Source: Straminergon stramineum
Taxonomy: Eukaryota > Streptophyta > Bryopsida > Hypnales > Calliergonaceae
Direction: 5' to 3'
Assembly: GCA_963920665.1 (NCBI GenBank)
Contig: OY987265.1
Location: forward strand, 40,801,001-40,865,000
DNA: 64,000 nucleotides
Below, piece by piece: positions 25,401 through 37,120 of this stretch (positions are counted from its first letter, which is position 1; each line of letters opens with the position of its first letter). The position numbers and the translations under genes were made by a program. The notes beneath the pieces were generated by a model that worked only from the letters and a program-made list of their open reading frames with translations, was not told the origin of the DNA and made no database searches.

Positions 25401-26938
25401 TTCACTTTGCAGTATTTATAGGGAAGCTAAAATTAGCAATTCCCTTTTAATTTTTGCCTGAAGGAAAAATTCTTTTTGTATTGAGGAATCTTGGAACAAC
25501 CGGCTCCAATGTCGGCTCCTGGCATGCTTTTAGAGTAAAAGCACCTTTCTTCATATTGTGGTCGCTCTTCCATCACTTTATTTGTAGATTGGATCATTCT
25601 TCTATAAGTTACTTGCACATAAGAATTTACCAATCCAAATTCTTTACAAATTGGATGGTGACCTAAACTAGACTCTGTACACCTAAAATGAACTTAGCCA
25701 TCTTGTCACATGCAATTTTAAGATTTAGTTTAACATGGACAACTACTAGGACTGGCTAACACTGAAATCCTTAATTCTCTCGAAAATACTTAATTAATCT
25801 CTCAGACTCTCAACTAGGCATTAGAAGTATGAAATTTGAATATTCCATATACTTTGCACTTCTAGAATGACCCCTCATTGTATTGGTAGGGACTTCTACC
25901 AAATACCACTCAAACACTCTTTTTATGCATTTTTGCATATAAATATGCTTAAATACTAACAAAACGAAAAAAAAGAAAACCCTGAGTTTCAAGTGCCAAC
26001 TTGAGGACTCGCAAACCTCCAAAGATCAAAACTAAGAAATAAACTACTTCTATCTCCCTAATTTTCAATTCTTAATTCATAAATGGATTACAAAAAACTT
26101 GAATTAGCTAAAAAACTTTAACCAAAATCACATAGTGGTAAAAACTAAAGTCGAAAAAGAGCGTTTTTCCATCTGCAAGAACTTGAAGATGTATCTAACT
26201 ATGTTTACGACATAATTTGCTCATTCGGCTTTCGTTAAAGGATTAATTGGCCTTTTCATTTAACGTTAGTAGTTTGGGCTTCTTTTAACTGCCTTAACTA
26301 TACAATAATATTGGTTGACGTTCAAGCCTTCATAATTTACTTCAAATGTGACATCTTAGATGCTTGATTCAAGACATCTAACTTGAAGTAGAATCACCAA
26401 AACACAAGCATTTATTTGAAGATTTTCATACCAATACTGCTCTACGCAAGGTTTCTTCAACAGACAAGAAGGTCCAACTTAATTTGCAAATGGATTCACA
26501 ATAGTGAAGAAACTACTGATTGAAATGGTTGAATTGACAATTGTGACAAAGAAAGCTCTAGCTTAGTCTTTGGTTGAGACTACAAGTCTTATAGCTCTAG
26601 AAGAATCCTCCAATTCGACATTCTAAAATTGAACTTCAAACTCACTTATAGATTCTATAAAAGTTAAAAGATTTCCCCAAATTGGTGAAAATTGTCCAGA
26701 ATTTTCATTTTTTAAACAATTCCATAGGTATTAAGCATCACTTTAAAGCCATTGGAATCGTCATTATTAAGTTTGTTTTCCGAATCGTAGATTCTATTTA
26801 AAATACAAAATAAATACATATTTTATATAATTTATATATTTACATCACGACATCCACCTCCTTCAAAACTTGTACATCCTCCGGGATGTGCCAAGTTTAG
26901 GTGTTTTCATCATCTTGGTCGTTGTGTATTATAATTTC
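25401..26938. other. Unassigned, probably 3' non-coding part of gypsy element
   Basis: Lies between the integrase C-terminus and the LTR-like block of the minus-strand gypsy relic. AT-rich; short frames here show no family features. Confidence 0.4.
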
Positions 26939-29400
26939 TTATATTTTATGCTTCACTTCAATTTTTTCTTCATCAGTTTCAATATCTGGAACCATAAAGT
27001 CACTCGAGTCTTCATTATAGAATCTTCTATTTTTTCTTTTAAAAGCCTTGATTCTCTTTCTAACTATAGGTATACGTAGTGGAGTCCCATCTAATTCTCG
27101 AAGTAAATAAGTATCATTCCTACGGACTTTAACCACCACATAGGGTCTAAACCATTTTCTTGCAAATTTTTGCACCATTATATGTTGGTGTTCTAAGGTA
27201 CTATCAAATACAAGCACCCAATCACCTTCTTCAATTTTTTTTACTTTTCGTCGGAGTGTCTTGTTAAATCGCTCCTTGTTATTTAATCTTGCAGTTTTTA
27301 ATCATTTTAATGCCGTCTCAAGATCCTCCGATAATCTCTCAAGTTATTGAATGCAAAGCTTCAACAACCTTTTTCTATTAATCTCATCTTCTCATGAAAG
27401 AAACATTCATTTGAAAATATTTCTTTCTCCAAGCATCATCGGCTTCTGACCATGCATAAGTTCTACAAGCATGAAACTAGTTATAGTATTGTGCATGGAT
27501 CTGTCAACCCATAGAGCAAATGGAAGTAGCCTTGGTCACATCTTAGGCTTTCCTCTGTACACTTTGACAAAGGCATGAATTATTAGAAGATGTCCTATCT
27601 TAATTTTGCCATTGGCTCTAAGATTATAAGCCATTGTTAATTTCATTTACACACCATATTTGTAGAAAAATTCTTTGACTTCAATTGTATCGAGTTCTTC
27701 TCTGTTAACTCTCATCTGGCTAATATTTCCATACCGACTAAAAATGTCTTCAAGTATAAATTGGCATATGTTCTTGGTTGTTTTGGTCCTCAAGGCTCTT
27801 CCTTCAAAAAAGTTTGAAAGCTCTTCACAAGCCAAAACAAAATATTTCATCCTTCAAATTGCAGTAGGTATAACAACCAAATCAATCATTCATTGAAAAT
27901 AGATTGAAATAGGATAAATAGGATGCAATTCGTCCCTATGTCAAATTTTAGATTGCAATTGATATATCACATATGAAGCCACAAACTCTTCAATATCTTT
28001 ATATAATCCTTTCTACCAATATATTTCTTTAATTTTTGCATATGTGGTCCAAACTCCTTTGTGACAAGCCCAAATTGTGTCATGGAATTTCTTCAAAATT
28101 TGGACCTTTGTTTTAGAGTCCGTCACCACTTTTAATGGCATTTTATCAGTCTTTTTTGCCTTCTTCTATAGAAATACTTCTCTCAAAAGATATTCATTGT
28201 ACTGTTGTCTAATGTCTTTGAATGTCTTATCCATTCAGCCTTCTTGCTGCCTCACTGTGCTCAAATAAAGCCCAATACTTTTCAATTTTCTTTCATAAAG
28301 CTTAGCTGTAAAAGGTAAAACTTTAGTGGATGAAACTTCACCATTTATCCTCATCACATAATCTCCATGCAATAATTTTTCATCATTTTCGTGCATCGTC
28401 ATCTTTTTTTCATTGAAATACCTTGTTTTAGACAACATATTAGCAATCCAATTCTTTTTGCCTTCAATGTGATCTAGAATAGGGTTTAAGAATTTGATGT
28501 ACGCAATCCAACGAAGTATTATAATGTTTGGTGATAAACAATTTGTTATCATTTCAACAAAAGCAAACAATCAGTTTTTAACACTACATCTGCTCCTATT
28601 AGATAGTTTTTGTCTGCTTTAAGGGCTTTGAAAGCACCCTATAGTTCCCTCTTCACTTGTAGATATAACCTCTAATACTTTATCAAGATCTTGGCCCCAA
28701 ATCAGATAGCAAATCTTTTCTTTTTTTCATCATCTGGTCCAATAGCCCATCCTATGGCAATTGAACTTGTGTCAACAATTACAATGACCGGCCTCTTCCA
28801 ATCATAATTCACTTGCTCGAAAATCAGAGGTGACCTTAAAATCTTCTTTAAATCTCTCATGACCCAATCTTGCTCATGTTCCTAAAGGAATTTTTTTTCC
28901 TTTGCACAATAGTTTGTACAAAGACTCTAATATATGAGAAAAGTGAGGGATTCAAATTTGATAGAAGACACAAGTTCCTAAAAACCTCTTTACTTCAATG
29001 ATATTGCTACAGGCCTTCATTTTTCCAATAGCATCCACCTTTTCAGGGTTAGGTTTCCTTCCATAGGAACTACACAAGTGTCCAACTACTAAGATCTTAT
29101 CAACTCCAAACTTAGATTATCAATTGATAAAGTCAAATTCACGTCCTCAAATTTGCTTAAGATTTGGGCTACATCATCAATATGATCGCTTACAAAAATT
29201 CTACAGCCATTTTCTTAAACCGTCACGTCTCTTTCTTTTTTTCTTGCATCATTTTATCGGAATATCATTCACAAAAAGTATAGTTTTTTCGGATACAAAG
29301 TCTCTTAGAATTTGATTCATGGTGCTCTACATATGTGCCACTGAATTGGTAGCTCCTTGGGGCAATGTACACATTCATTCCAATCCAAGTAGAGTCTTCA
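26939..29400 (-). pseudogene. Ty3/gypsy pol relic (RT, RNase H, integrase)
   Basis: Read from 29400 downward. Reverse transcriptase: SEKTILFVNDIPIK near 29290-29255, where the catalytic YxDD-type motif reads FVND, then VVGHLCSSYGRKPNPEKV near 29090-29030. RNase H end: NIIILRWIAYIKFLNPIL and GKKNWIANMLSKTRY within 28570-28235. Integrase: the zinc region has Tyr at expected Cys positions. Core piece MKYFVLACEELSNFFEGRAL is at 27850-27647 and C-terminal piece KFARKWFRPYVVVKVRRN at 27217-26939. Many stops and frameshifts; several stops fit TGG or CGA mutated by transition. No gag or protease remains upstream, where an unrelated element sits. Non-functional. Confidence 0.88.
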
Positions 29401-30193
29401 TAATATAGGTAGCACTTGCATTGCATGGTGAATCAAGAAAGTTATAGAAATTATATTTTTAATATGTTATATCACTAGACACTAAATTGATACAACTATT
29501 AAAAGTAACACTAAAAGTCTAAAAAGCCTCTTGTTTGAAAAATCATTTGATTTACAAACAAATAATTCAAATGGGTGTATAAGAAAATTTAATTTTACAT
29601 TGATGCTTTCTTTTAAGTTTATCATACCAACAATACTTTTTGGCTAGTAGTAGAAAAAATTCACTGTCAAGATTGTAATAATTTCATTGGTTTCAATTTC
29701 TAATTGATATCTATGCCTTTGAAGGAAAGTAATTAATTCCTAAAGTCTCAAAGGCCCTACACTCTTATAGGGGACTCTTGTAATATGTGATCTCAATTAA
29801 ATGATTTATTTTTGAACTTTTTGTTTAAGATTCTTCGCTCATTAGCTAGATTCTTCAACAAAAGATATTATAAAATTAAAATCATTAGTGCCAAAATTTA
29901 AAGTGAAGGAAATTAGAAGCCTAGGTATCTCGTGTAGCAGAATGGAAAAAAACATTTTTTTGCTTACTTTAAATGGTAATACCATGCAATGTATGCACTC
30001 AAAGTTTTCAAGATGACAAAATTACTCCTACACATTTCTATATTAGTTTAGTACAAATTCCTATGATACAAATATGCCAAAAAATTAATTTATAAAGTTT
30101 TTTGCTCTTTGCAACGGAAATGGTTGTTATGAGTGATATTTGATAGTAAAAAAAAGGCTTAGAACATTAGAGGTTCAAGATTTTCAAAAATCA
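29401..30193. other. Unassigned AT-rich sequence
   Basis: Left flank of the inverted-repeat element. The missing N-terminal half of the gypsy pol would be expected here but was not recognised. Confidence 0.4.
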
Positions 30194-30206
30194 TAAGCCT
30201 ACACAA
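30194..30206 (+). repeat. Left target-site duplication, 13 bp
   Basis: TAAGCCTACACAA, identical to 33047-33059 on the other side of the element. Confidence 0.85.
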
Positions 30207-30589
30207 GGTTGTTCTGGCGGACAGTTCGACAACACGATGAACACGACGTCCAACACTTCAAGTAGACCCTCTTGTCCGTCTAATAGAGTCAAATTTAGCT
30301 TTGACTTTTTAAAAAAAATTCACCCTGCCCGTGAGGCCACCTGGATGCCATGTGGCAGACATGTGTCTCCCACGTGGCATCCTAAAGGGGCGCATGTGGG
30401 TGTGGGCGACCTTGGGTGTGAGCAACTATGGGTGTGGGTGATTATAGGTAGGGCGACTTTGGGTTCAAGCTGGTAGGCGACCATGGGTAGGGAGTACGTG
30501 GCGACTTACGAGGCAAAAAATGAAGTGGGAGCCTGATGAGAAGTAATGCCTTACAAATATCCATGGTCGCCCCCAAAGACCCGCAGTTG

Positions 30590-31110
30590 CCTCCTAGGGG
30601 ACTCGCACATGCCCCAAAAGACCAACAATCATCCCCTAGGGGACCCACACACGCTCCTGAAGCCATAGTCGCCTCCCAAAAGACCCGCACGTGCCCTTGG
30701 ACCCACAGTCACCCTATCCAGGACCCACAGTCGTCCTATCCTGAATCCACAGTCACCCTATCCAGGACTCGTAGTCGCCTTGTCCAAGACTTGTAGTCAC
30801 CCCTAGAGACATAGTTGCCCTCTCCAGAACCTGCAGTCACCCTATCTTGGACCCGTAGTCACCCTATCCAAAACCCGTAGTCGCCTTGTCCAAGACCTAC
30901 AGTCGCCCTCTCAAGGACCCGCAGTCACCCTATCCAGAACCCGCAGTCACCCTATCTAGGACCTGTAGTCGCCTCATCCAAGACCTGCAGTCGCCCCAAG
31001 AGACGTAGTCGCCTTCTCTAGGACCTACGGTCGCCCTATCCAGGACCTACAATCGCCCCTGGACCCACAGTCGCCTCCTCAAACCCAAATGCGCCCTACC
31101 AGATCTGTGG
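30590..31110 (+). repeat. Array of ~22-bp GTCGCCC units
   Basis: Degenerate tandem copies of a unit near CCCGCAGTCGCCCTATCCAG, spacing 18-24 bp. At 30395-30510 the same word occurs in opposite orientation (GGGCGAC), so the orientation switches inside the element. Confidence 0.85.
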
Positions 31111-31129
31111 TCGCTCCCCGAGATTCGCG

Positions 31130-31500
31130 TGCACCCCTCAAAGACCGCGGATTCCACCAAGTTGGGCTTAACAACAACAAGACTTGAACTCGCCCCCACC
31201 CGTGGTCGCCCAAGACCTAAACTTGTCCCCCACCCGAAGTCGTCCTCCATTCCACCAAATTGGGCTCAACAACAACAAGACTTGAACTCACCCTCACCCG
31301 CGGTCGCCCAAGACTTGAACTCGCCCCCCACCCGAAGTCACCCCCCATTCCACCAAATTGGATGCAATACCAATAAGACTTGAACTCGCCCTCACCCGTA
31401 GTCGCTCCCCATTCCACCAAATTGGACTCAACAACAACAAGACTTGAACTCGCCTCCACCCGCGGTCGCCTAGAACCTGAACTCACCCCCCACCCATAGT
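31130..31500 (+). repeat. 98-bp tandem repeat
   Basis: The word GACTTGAACT recurs at 31181, 31279 and 31377 (98-bp spacing) and again at 31441. Each copy also has CATTCCACCAAATTGG or a close variant. The unit itself includes GTCGCCC-type words, so it seems to be a higher-order product of the neighbouring array. Confidence 0.8.
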
Positions 31501-31657
31501 CGCCTCTATCTTAAAGTCACGTCAGTCCAAGAACCAACGTACCATAAGATGTGAGCTATCTCCAATTCTAATGAAGTCAAGCTTAATTGCATCTTCTATA
31601 CACTATAATTGACATGTCCTTCAATGCTCGTAGTTAGTTAATATTACATAATCAGTC

Positions 31658-31759
31658 TATAAATACAGAAATTTTAGTATGACTAATTAGACAAACGGAA
31701 GAGGATTTTCCAAACCCTAAACCCTAACCCTATATCCTAAACCCTAGAGAAAAACCATG
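31658..31759 (+). promoter_or_regulatory. Promoter/5'-UTR-like segment inside the TIR element
   Basis: TATAAATA at 31658-31665 is followed by a stretch with repeated AAACCCTAA-type (telo-box) words at about 31709-31747 and an ATG in good context (ACCATGG, ATG at 31757) opening a 37-codon frame. The order TATA, telo-box, ATG is that of plant housekeeping genes. Whether it was captured from a host gene or arose by chance is unknown. Confidence 0.35.
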
Positions 31760-32469
31760 GATCTTCTCTATGTATGCCACTCCAAAAGTAATGTACTTCT
31801 ATATTTTAGGATGGATAAAATGACAAACACATGTGAGTTGCTTTTCATTATATGTCATAAAAAATTTTGAACTCCTATACCTTGTACTTATAAGATAAAA
31901 ACCATTCAAAGTGTCATTTCTTAACTTTTTAATCTTCAATACATTGAATATTCATTCACCCCTTCAAATTTGTTTTAAATCCCCTTGATGTATCAAGGGG
32001 AGGACCATATTGAAATTCTTATGTTCGAGGATGGAAAATGAAATGATGAGGAGAAGGGCCTCCCCAAGTCTCCATTTCGTAAACCACTTCTTATGTAGAT
32101 AAAAAGATTTCTTCTTCATGCATCCCATGGTGTTAGTATTTTTTTTGTACATGGTTTCCCCCAAAAGGAAAGGTCTCCTCTCAATGTACTCCCTCCAAAA
32201 ATTAAAATAGGAAATGGTCACGTTGAATTTGACATGACCACAAGGATGAATGAAGGAGAAATGAAATGTTAGGAAAAAGGGCTTTTCTAAATCTCCACTT
32301 CCTAAACCAATTTGCTTTCTTTATTACTTAATTAACTTTTGATCACTTAGTATTGAATGCCTCAATTTTAGGATTTTTTGGAGTTATTCCTCAGAAAAAG
32401 GGGGAGCAATACTTAAAAAGTTTAAACACCTTCGCTCCACTTTGTAAGGGGGGAAAGTCAAACTCATGT

Positions 32470-32840
32470 TATCTGGCGCCCTTGACTCGTAGTCGCCCCT
32501 AACCCATGATCGCCTTATACGCAACTGCCCCTATCGTCAAGAACTAGAAGACCTCTTGAATCTAAGACCCGCAATCACCCCATCAGCTGCGTTCGCCCAA
32601 GAAATGACCTGTGGTCGCCCCCCTAAGCCCCCTTCTACCCGCACTTGCCTCCCCTAGACCCGCAGTCGCCCCCCCTAGACCTGTAGTTGCCCTGGATTGA
32701 ACTCGTAGTCGCCTTGGATTGGACCCACAGTTGCCCTGGATTGAACTCGCAGTCGCCCTGGATTGGACCCACAGTTGCCCTCATTCTAGGACCCGCGGTC
32801 GCCCCACCTTACCCACACGCGCCCCACCCGCAGTCGCCCA
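32470..32840 (+). repeat. Second array of ~22-bp GTCGCCC units
   Basis: The central part alternates two forms, ending CCTGGATTGAA and CCTGGATTGGA, giving a regular 22-bp ladder at about 32690-32770. It is the same word family as 30590-31110. Confidence 0.85.
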
Positions 32841-33046
32841 TGGTGACATGGTGAAGGCTTTCCACGTCATTGTTGACAACCTGCCACGTAAGATTAAATT
32901 TTTGGCTGCCCTGCCCGAAAATTTCAAACCCTAATTCTGTACTCGTCAAATTTGTCTCGTATATGCGACACTCGTCTTATACGATATGCGACATCAAACG
33001 AACAACTCGACATCCAAACCCCAAAACACATTCAACAGAACAACCC

Positions 33047-33059
33047 TAAGCCTACACAA
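33047..33059 (+). repeat. Right target-site duplication, 13 bp
   Basis: TAAGCCTACACAA, exact match to 30194-30206. Confidence 0.85.
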
Positions 33060-33974
33060 CTACATAAGCAATTCAATCAATATTGTAAACTAATTTGTAA
33101 CCTATAAGATATGATATTACGAACCTTCTTACAAAATCATTTGCAAAAAAGTTTTGAGATGAAATATACTTGTAATCAATGGAATATGACCTACTTATCT
33201 CAATTGTTGCACTTGAAGGCTGATTATATTTGAAGGTCAATCACATTCTACACTACCTAAGCTCTAATATTTTTGAATTGTGATAAATTTATTGATGGTT
33301 TACAATTTAGGGTGCACACAAGTATATATAGGTATGTGCATGTATGATAAGAATGTCAATTTCATTTTTGTTGTATAAATGTTTACTTTAATCTTGTCCA
33401 CATCATATCACATCAAATTATATTAAAGTACTTAAATTATTTAGAGCATCATCTTGTAAATGCCGTAATAGAATAATGAGATAATATAATTTCTTTTAGG
33501 AAATTTACGTCGATGTTTTGCACTATCAATGCATTCTACAACAAAAATTGAAGAAACAGTCTAGATTATAATCCAATGTTTTACATTTGTGTAGTGGCCT
33601 ATAATAAAGTTAATCTTAAGAACAATTGAAATGTAAATAACAAAGTTAGTAAGGTCTACATATGCATTACATTGTCATGATTGCAATCCAAACTTCAAAG
33701 GAATCAAAGGTAAAACATATTCTACACACCACACCACTAATTTTAAAAACTCACGCAATGTTATAAGTTTGGTATGTACAATTGAGGCTTTTAAAGTTGA
33801 GGGTTTTTTTGTAGGGTTTAGGGTTTAGGATATAGGGTTTCGAGAGCATGTTTAAATGTGGGGAGGACTGTCTGAAATTAGGGAATTATCCTTTCTTACA
33901 TTAAAATTACATTGGATACTTGTCGCATTGAAGATTTTTTTTTGGAAATAGATCTGCACTTTTCAAAATTGAAT
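33060..33974. other. Unassigned AT-rich sequence with telomere-like motif
   Basis: No gene. At 33812-33842 on plus a run GTAGGGTTTAGGGTTTAGG then ATATAGGGTTT occurs: two adjacent TTTAGGG-type units, too short to be a telomere. Confidence 0.45.
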
Positions 33975-35040
33975 GTTGTAAGTGAGCCGACGGACAAAGG
34001 TTGGGATGTGTGTGGATAGCAAGGTGGATGGCATTACCTCGGCTCAAACAGTCAGGGCGATCAACGAAGGTAGATGGACCAAGCGGACGGAAATGTCCGT
34101 TGGTGGTCGGGAGGGCAGACGAGAGGGTGGACGAACTGATAGCAAGGTGGACATTCAAGTTTTTGAGCAATGAATTTGTTTTGCCATTTGCAATTGGAGT
34201 TTTTGGAGTTTGAAGACGTGTGATATACCATTGAAAAGGTATTTGGGAGACCTTTCCAACGATATATTACACGCCCCAAAATCCTAAAAACAAGGACGCA
34301 AACAAGGAGCGAAGTTTGCTATCTACTCATTCATCCTCATGTCCGCTTGGCAAACGAGCAGACGGCCGACCTATTGAGCTGACAAGTAGACAACAAGCTT
34401 CACTCGCCATTTGCGATTGGAGTTTTTGCAGTTTGGGGGTGTCTAATATACCATAGGAAAGGTATTTGGATGACCTTTCTAACAGGTATATTACATGCCC
34501 CAAAATTCTAAAAAATGAAGTTGCAAACAGCAAGTGAAGCTCGCTATCTGCCCGTCTGTTTGGGAGATGGGCGGATGGGCAGACAAGTGGACAATGAGTT
34601 TCTTTTGCCATTTGCGATTGAAGTTTCTGGAGTTTGGGAGCATGTGGTATACCATGGGAAAGGTATTTGAAAGACCTTTCCAATGGTATACCACATGCCC
34701 CAAAATTTTGAAAACTTCAACCAAAATGGCAAGTGAAGCGAGTTGCGAGGGCATAATGAGCATCCACCCAACTGATTGGTCATCCGTCCATCCAGCAAGC
34801 GGATAGGAGGGGGGACGTGCAAATTAGCGGACAACAAGGCAGACGCTCCCTTTTTTTTAGCACTAAATTGGTTTTATCATTTTTGGTTGAATTTTTTGGA
34901 CTTAAAGGGCATGTGATATACCATTGGAAAGGTATTTGGAAGACCTTTCCAACATTATAATATACCCCCCAAAATTCCAAAAAGTAGAATCAGAAATGGC
35001 AAATGAAGTTGATTTTTAGGACATTGTGGGTGTCTACCTG
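33975..35040 (+). repeat. Tandem array with four conserved hairpins
   Basis: Four copies of a 200-270-bp unit. Each contains TTTTGG-type lead (GCGATTGGAGTTTTT), a hairpin built on GGAAAGGTATTTGG and GACCTTTCC, then CCCCAAAAT. Hairpins lie at 34218-34272, 34440-34498, 34641-34697 and 34911-34965. Sequence between hairpins varies far more than the hairpins. GC content is higher than in the flanks. No protein is coded; frames across the array are by-products. Confidence 0.85.
34641..34697. repeat. Best-preserved hairpin of the array
   Basis: CATGTGGTATACCATGGGAA starts the left arm and the right arm ends TGGTATACCACATG. The stem is 24 bp with one mismatch, around a nine-base loop ATTTGAAAG. Confidence 0.9.
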
Positions 35041-35599
35041 TCCGCACCCTCGGCAACGTTGCCACCGCCCAACTACATTTACTCGTGGTAAATTTGCGGA
35101 CACGGTTTTTTATCCACTAGAGTTACAACCTCTGCCGAGTTTGGACGTCTGATTTTTGGAAGTGATCTTGGCTGGGAAGCTGACTTTTATCAACTCTGGT
35201 CATAGATGTCATCTTATACAAAGGTTATATTTCAAAATGGTGGAAGTTAGCAAGTTTGAGTGTAGTGTCCTAACGATAGCCAAACCTACTAAGTAGTAGC
35301 CTCGTCTAACTAAAATTGAGTTGAAAGAGCCTAGTGAGATCTTTAGATAGGTCTCCGTTTTTCCATTCCACCATTGAAACCATAGAACTCCAATTGTTAG
35401 CATTGGAAGGGTTACAATATCAAGATTAGCTTGTGGAGGAATTTATAAGCCATAGATATAGTCTAGGGTTTGGAGTATGCTAGGGAATCGGAAGCAAAGT
35501 CCATTCCCCAAGATTCCCTCATATACAAAAGATTTTTTATTTCTTACGTAATTAGCAAAGGATAGGATTTATTCTCCCCATCCCTGCATGTGTAAAGTA
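35041..35599. other. Unassigned
   Basis: No gene recognised. Left flank, or possibly left part, of the plus-oriented LTR-like block. Confidence 0.35.
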
Positions 35600-37120
35600 A
35601 AAATATGAGCTTTCAAGACCATTGTAAGACTCCTTGAGAGGCCTCACAAAAAGTCTCGTAATTTTCTAACTTACAGAAATATTCTTTGCTGACAGTCAAG
35701 CACCAAAATCTACTATAGGAAATCCATGGAGATTCTTTGGAGGGTGGTAAAATCTCACTAAAAATTAAGTTAGGTTCTTTTATATCAATAAAGTGCTCTG
35801 ACAAGTTTCACAAGATTCCAATAGCAGGAAGTATCCGAACGGGAAGGTTTCCTTCAAATTGAAAGAAATGATAGTACGGGCGAGTACTTGACCGGCTTCT
35901 CGGGAGCTCACAAAGTCAAAAAGAAGTTAATGAAAGGTCTTTTTTTACCCCCTCAGACCTTTCGAATCAACTTGTCTAATTACCTTCTTCAAAAAAGGCA
36001 ACACCCAAAAGTTAGATTTTCAACCTTTTTTTGACTAGAAATGGCGCTAGGTTTCGATGGGTTTGGGGGAAGGAAAAAGGGGTGTGGGATTTTCTTTATC
36101 CCTAACGTCCTTCTAGAGCCAACGGCGCAATCTGTTTGCCAATTGGAATTAAAATCCCAAAGTTAGAAAGTGGACCAATGTAGGAATTTGGAAGTTAATA
36201 CCCTAGTTATGACCGTAGATCTCATGAAGATTAGGATTTAAGACTCCCATCTTGGGGACCAAGTTCTTGGCTCGTGAGTGGAATAGAGCTAGGAGGTCAA
36301 AGCCCTAGTGTAGGTAGAAATCCCAAGGCAATCTAGAGTTTGTCAATGCCCTAGTATAGATAAAAATCTCAAAGGAGATCTAGGATTATAGGATTCCCAT
36401 TCATAGAAATGGAGTTCTTGGCTTGTAACTTTGAGAAAAATAAGAGTGCTTGGCCACCTATAAAAAGGGCACCCTTCTCCTCTCATTTCACCTCTATATT
36501 TGTATTTGAGTCCGTTGGGTCCACTTTGTTAGAACTTTTGGCGTTTTGCCAAAAACTTGGTGGTGTTTGTTTTTTTGTTGTCTTTTGTTTCATTTTTCTA
36601 GTCTTGTTGGAAGTTGTAGAGGTCTTAGGGTTCCTTTACACTTTGTATCTTCTTATTTTTGTTGTTTCTAAACATTGTATTCCTTTGTACTCATTTTGTC
36701 TCAAGTTAGTTCAAGTCTTGAGCTCTTAGTCCTATTAACCTTGGGGAGGCGTTGTGCCTTCTCCAGTTGAATCTTGTCATGTTTCGAGAAAATTTTTGGA
36801 GTGTCTATTGGTTTATTGTACTAACCCTAGAACACCCCCCCATATTGTACCTTGACAATGCTGCTTTAAGGGGCCTCTAGTTTGCTTTGAGTCTCCTACT
36901 AACCTTGCCAAGAGGTGGTGAGAGCATCCTAGGTTTCCACAATGTACTAACCTTGCCTTGTCTTACACATATCATTGTGGCTTCCGTCGGGACGGCAAAG
37001 CTTTGGACCCCTTAGGTCCTTAAAGTCTTAGATTGTGTGTGAAAAATCTCACCAACACTGAAGTCTTAAACCCTTAGGTGCCTCCAAGTCTTAGATTGAG
37101 TGTTAAACCCAAATCAATGG
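35600..37120 (+). repeat. LTR-like block, plus orientation
   Basis: Inverted relative of 23740-25400 (paired segments are listed there). Contains a TATA-like box TATAAAAAG at 36459-36467 followed by pyrimidine-rich sequence, in the position expected of an LTR promoter. No pol follows within the window, so it may be a solo or broken copy. Confidence 0.55.

Larger units (their letters stand above)
30207..33046. mobile_element. 2.84-kb terminal-inverted-repeat element with GTCGCCC arrays
   Basis: Begins GGTTGTTCTG and ends CAGAACAACCC. Exact 13-bp direct repeats flank it. Diverged inverted similarity extends roughly 250-300 bases inward at each end. It includes an ACGTGGCA-type pair on each side (CATGTGGCAG and CACGTGGCA at left; inverse at right) and GGGCGAC words. 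Inside are GC-rich arrays of a 22-bp unit, a 98-bp repeat, and an AT-rich core (31510-32460) with a promoter-like segment. No transposase is present, so it is non-autonomous. Long inverted ends recall Mutator-like or foldback elements, but those usually duplicate 9-11 bp; 13 bp is atypical. Confidence 0.78.

Noticed and set aside
30536..31486. ORFs of 67-89 codons on both strands
   Set aside because: All lie in GC-rich 22-bp and 98-bp repeats that happen to lack stops; none has a domain.
30590..32840. CRISPR-like spaced repeats
   Set aside because: Units are adjacent and degenerate without unique spacers, and the DNA is from a plant nuclear genome.
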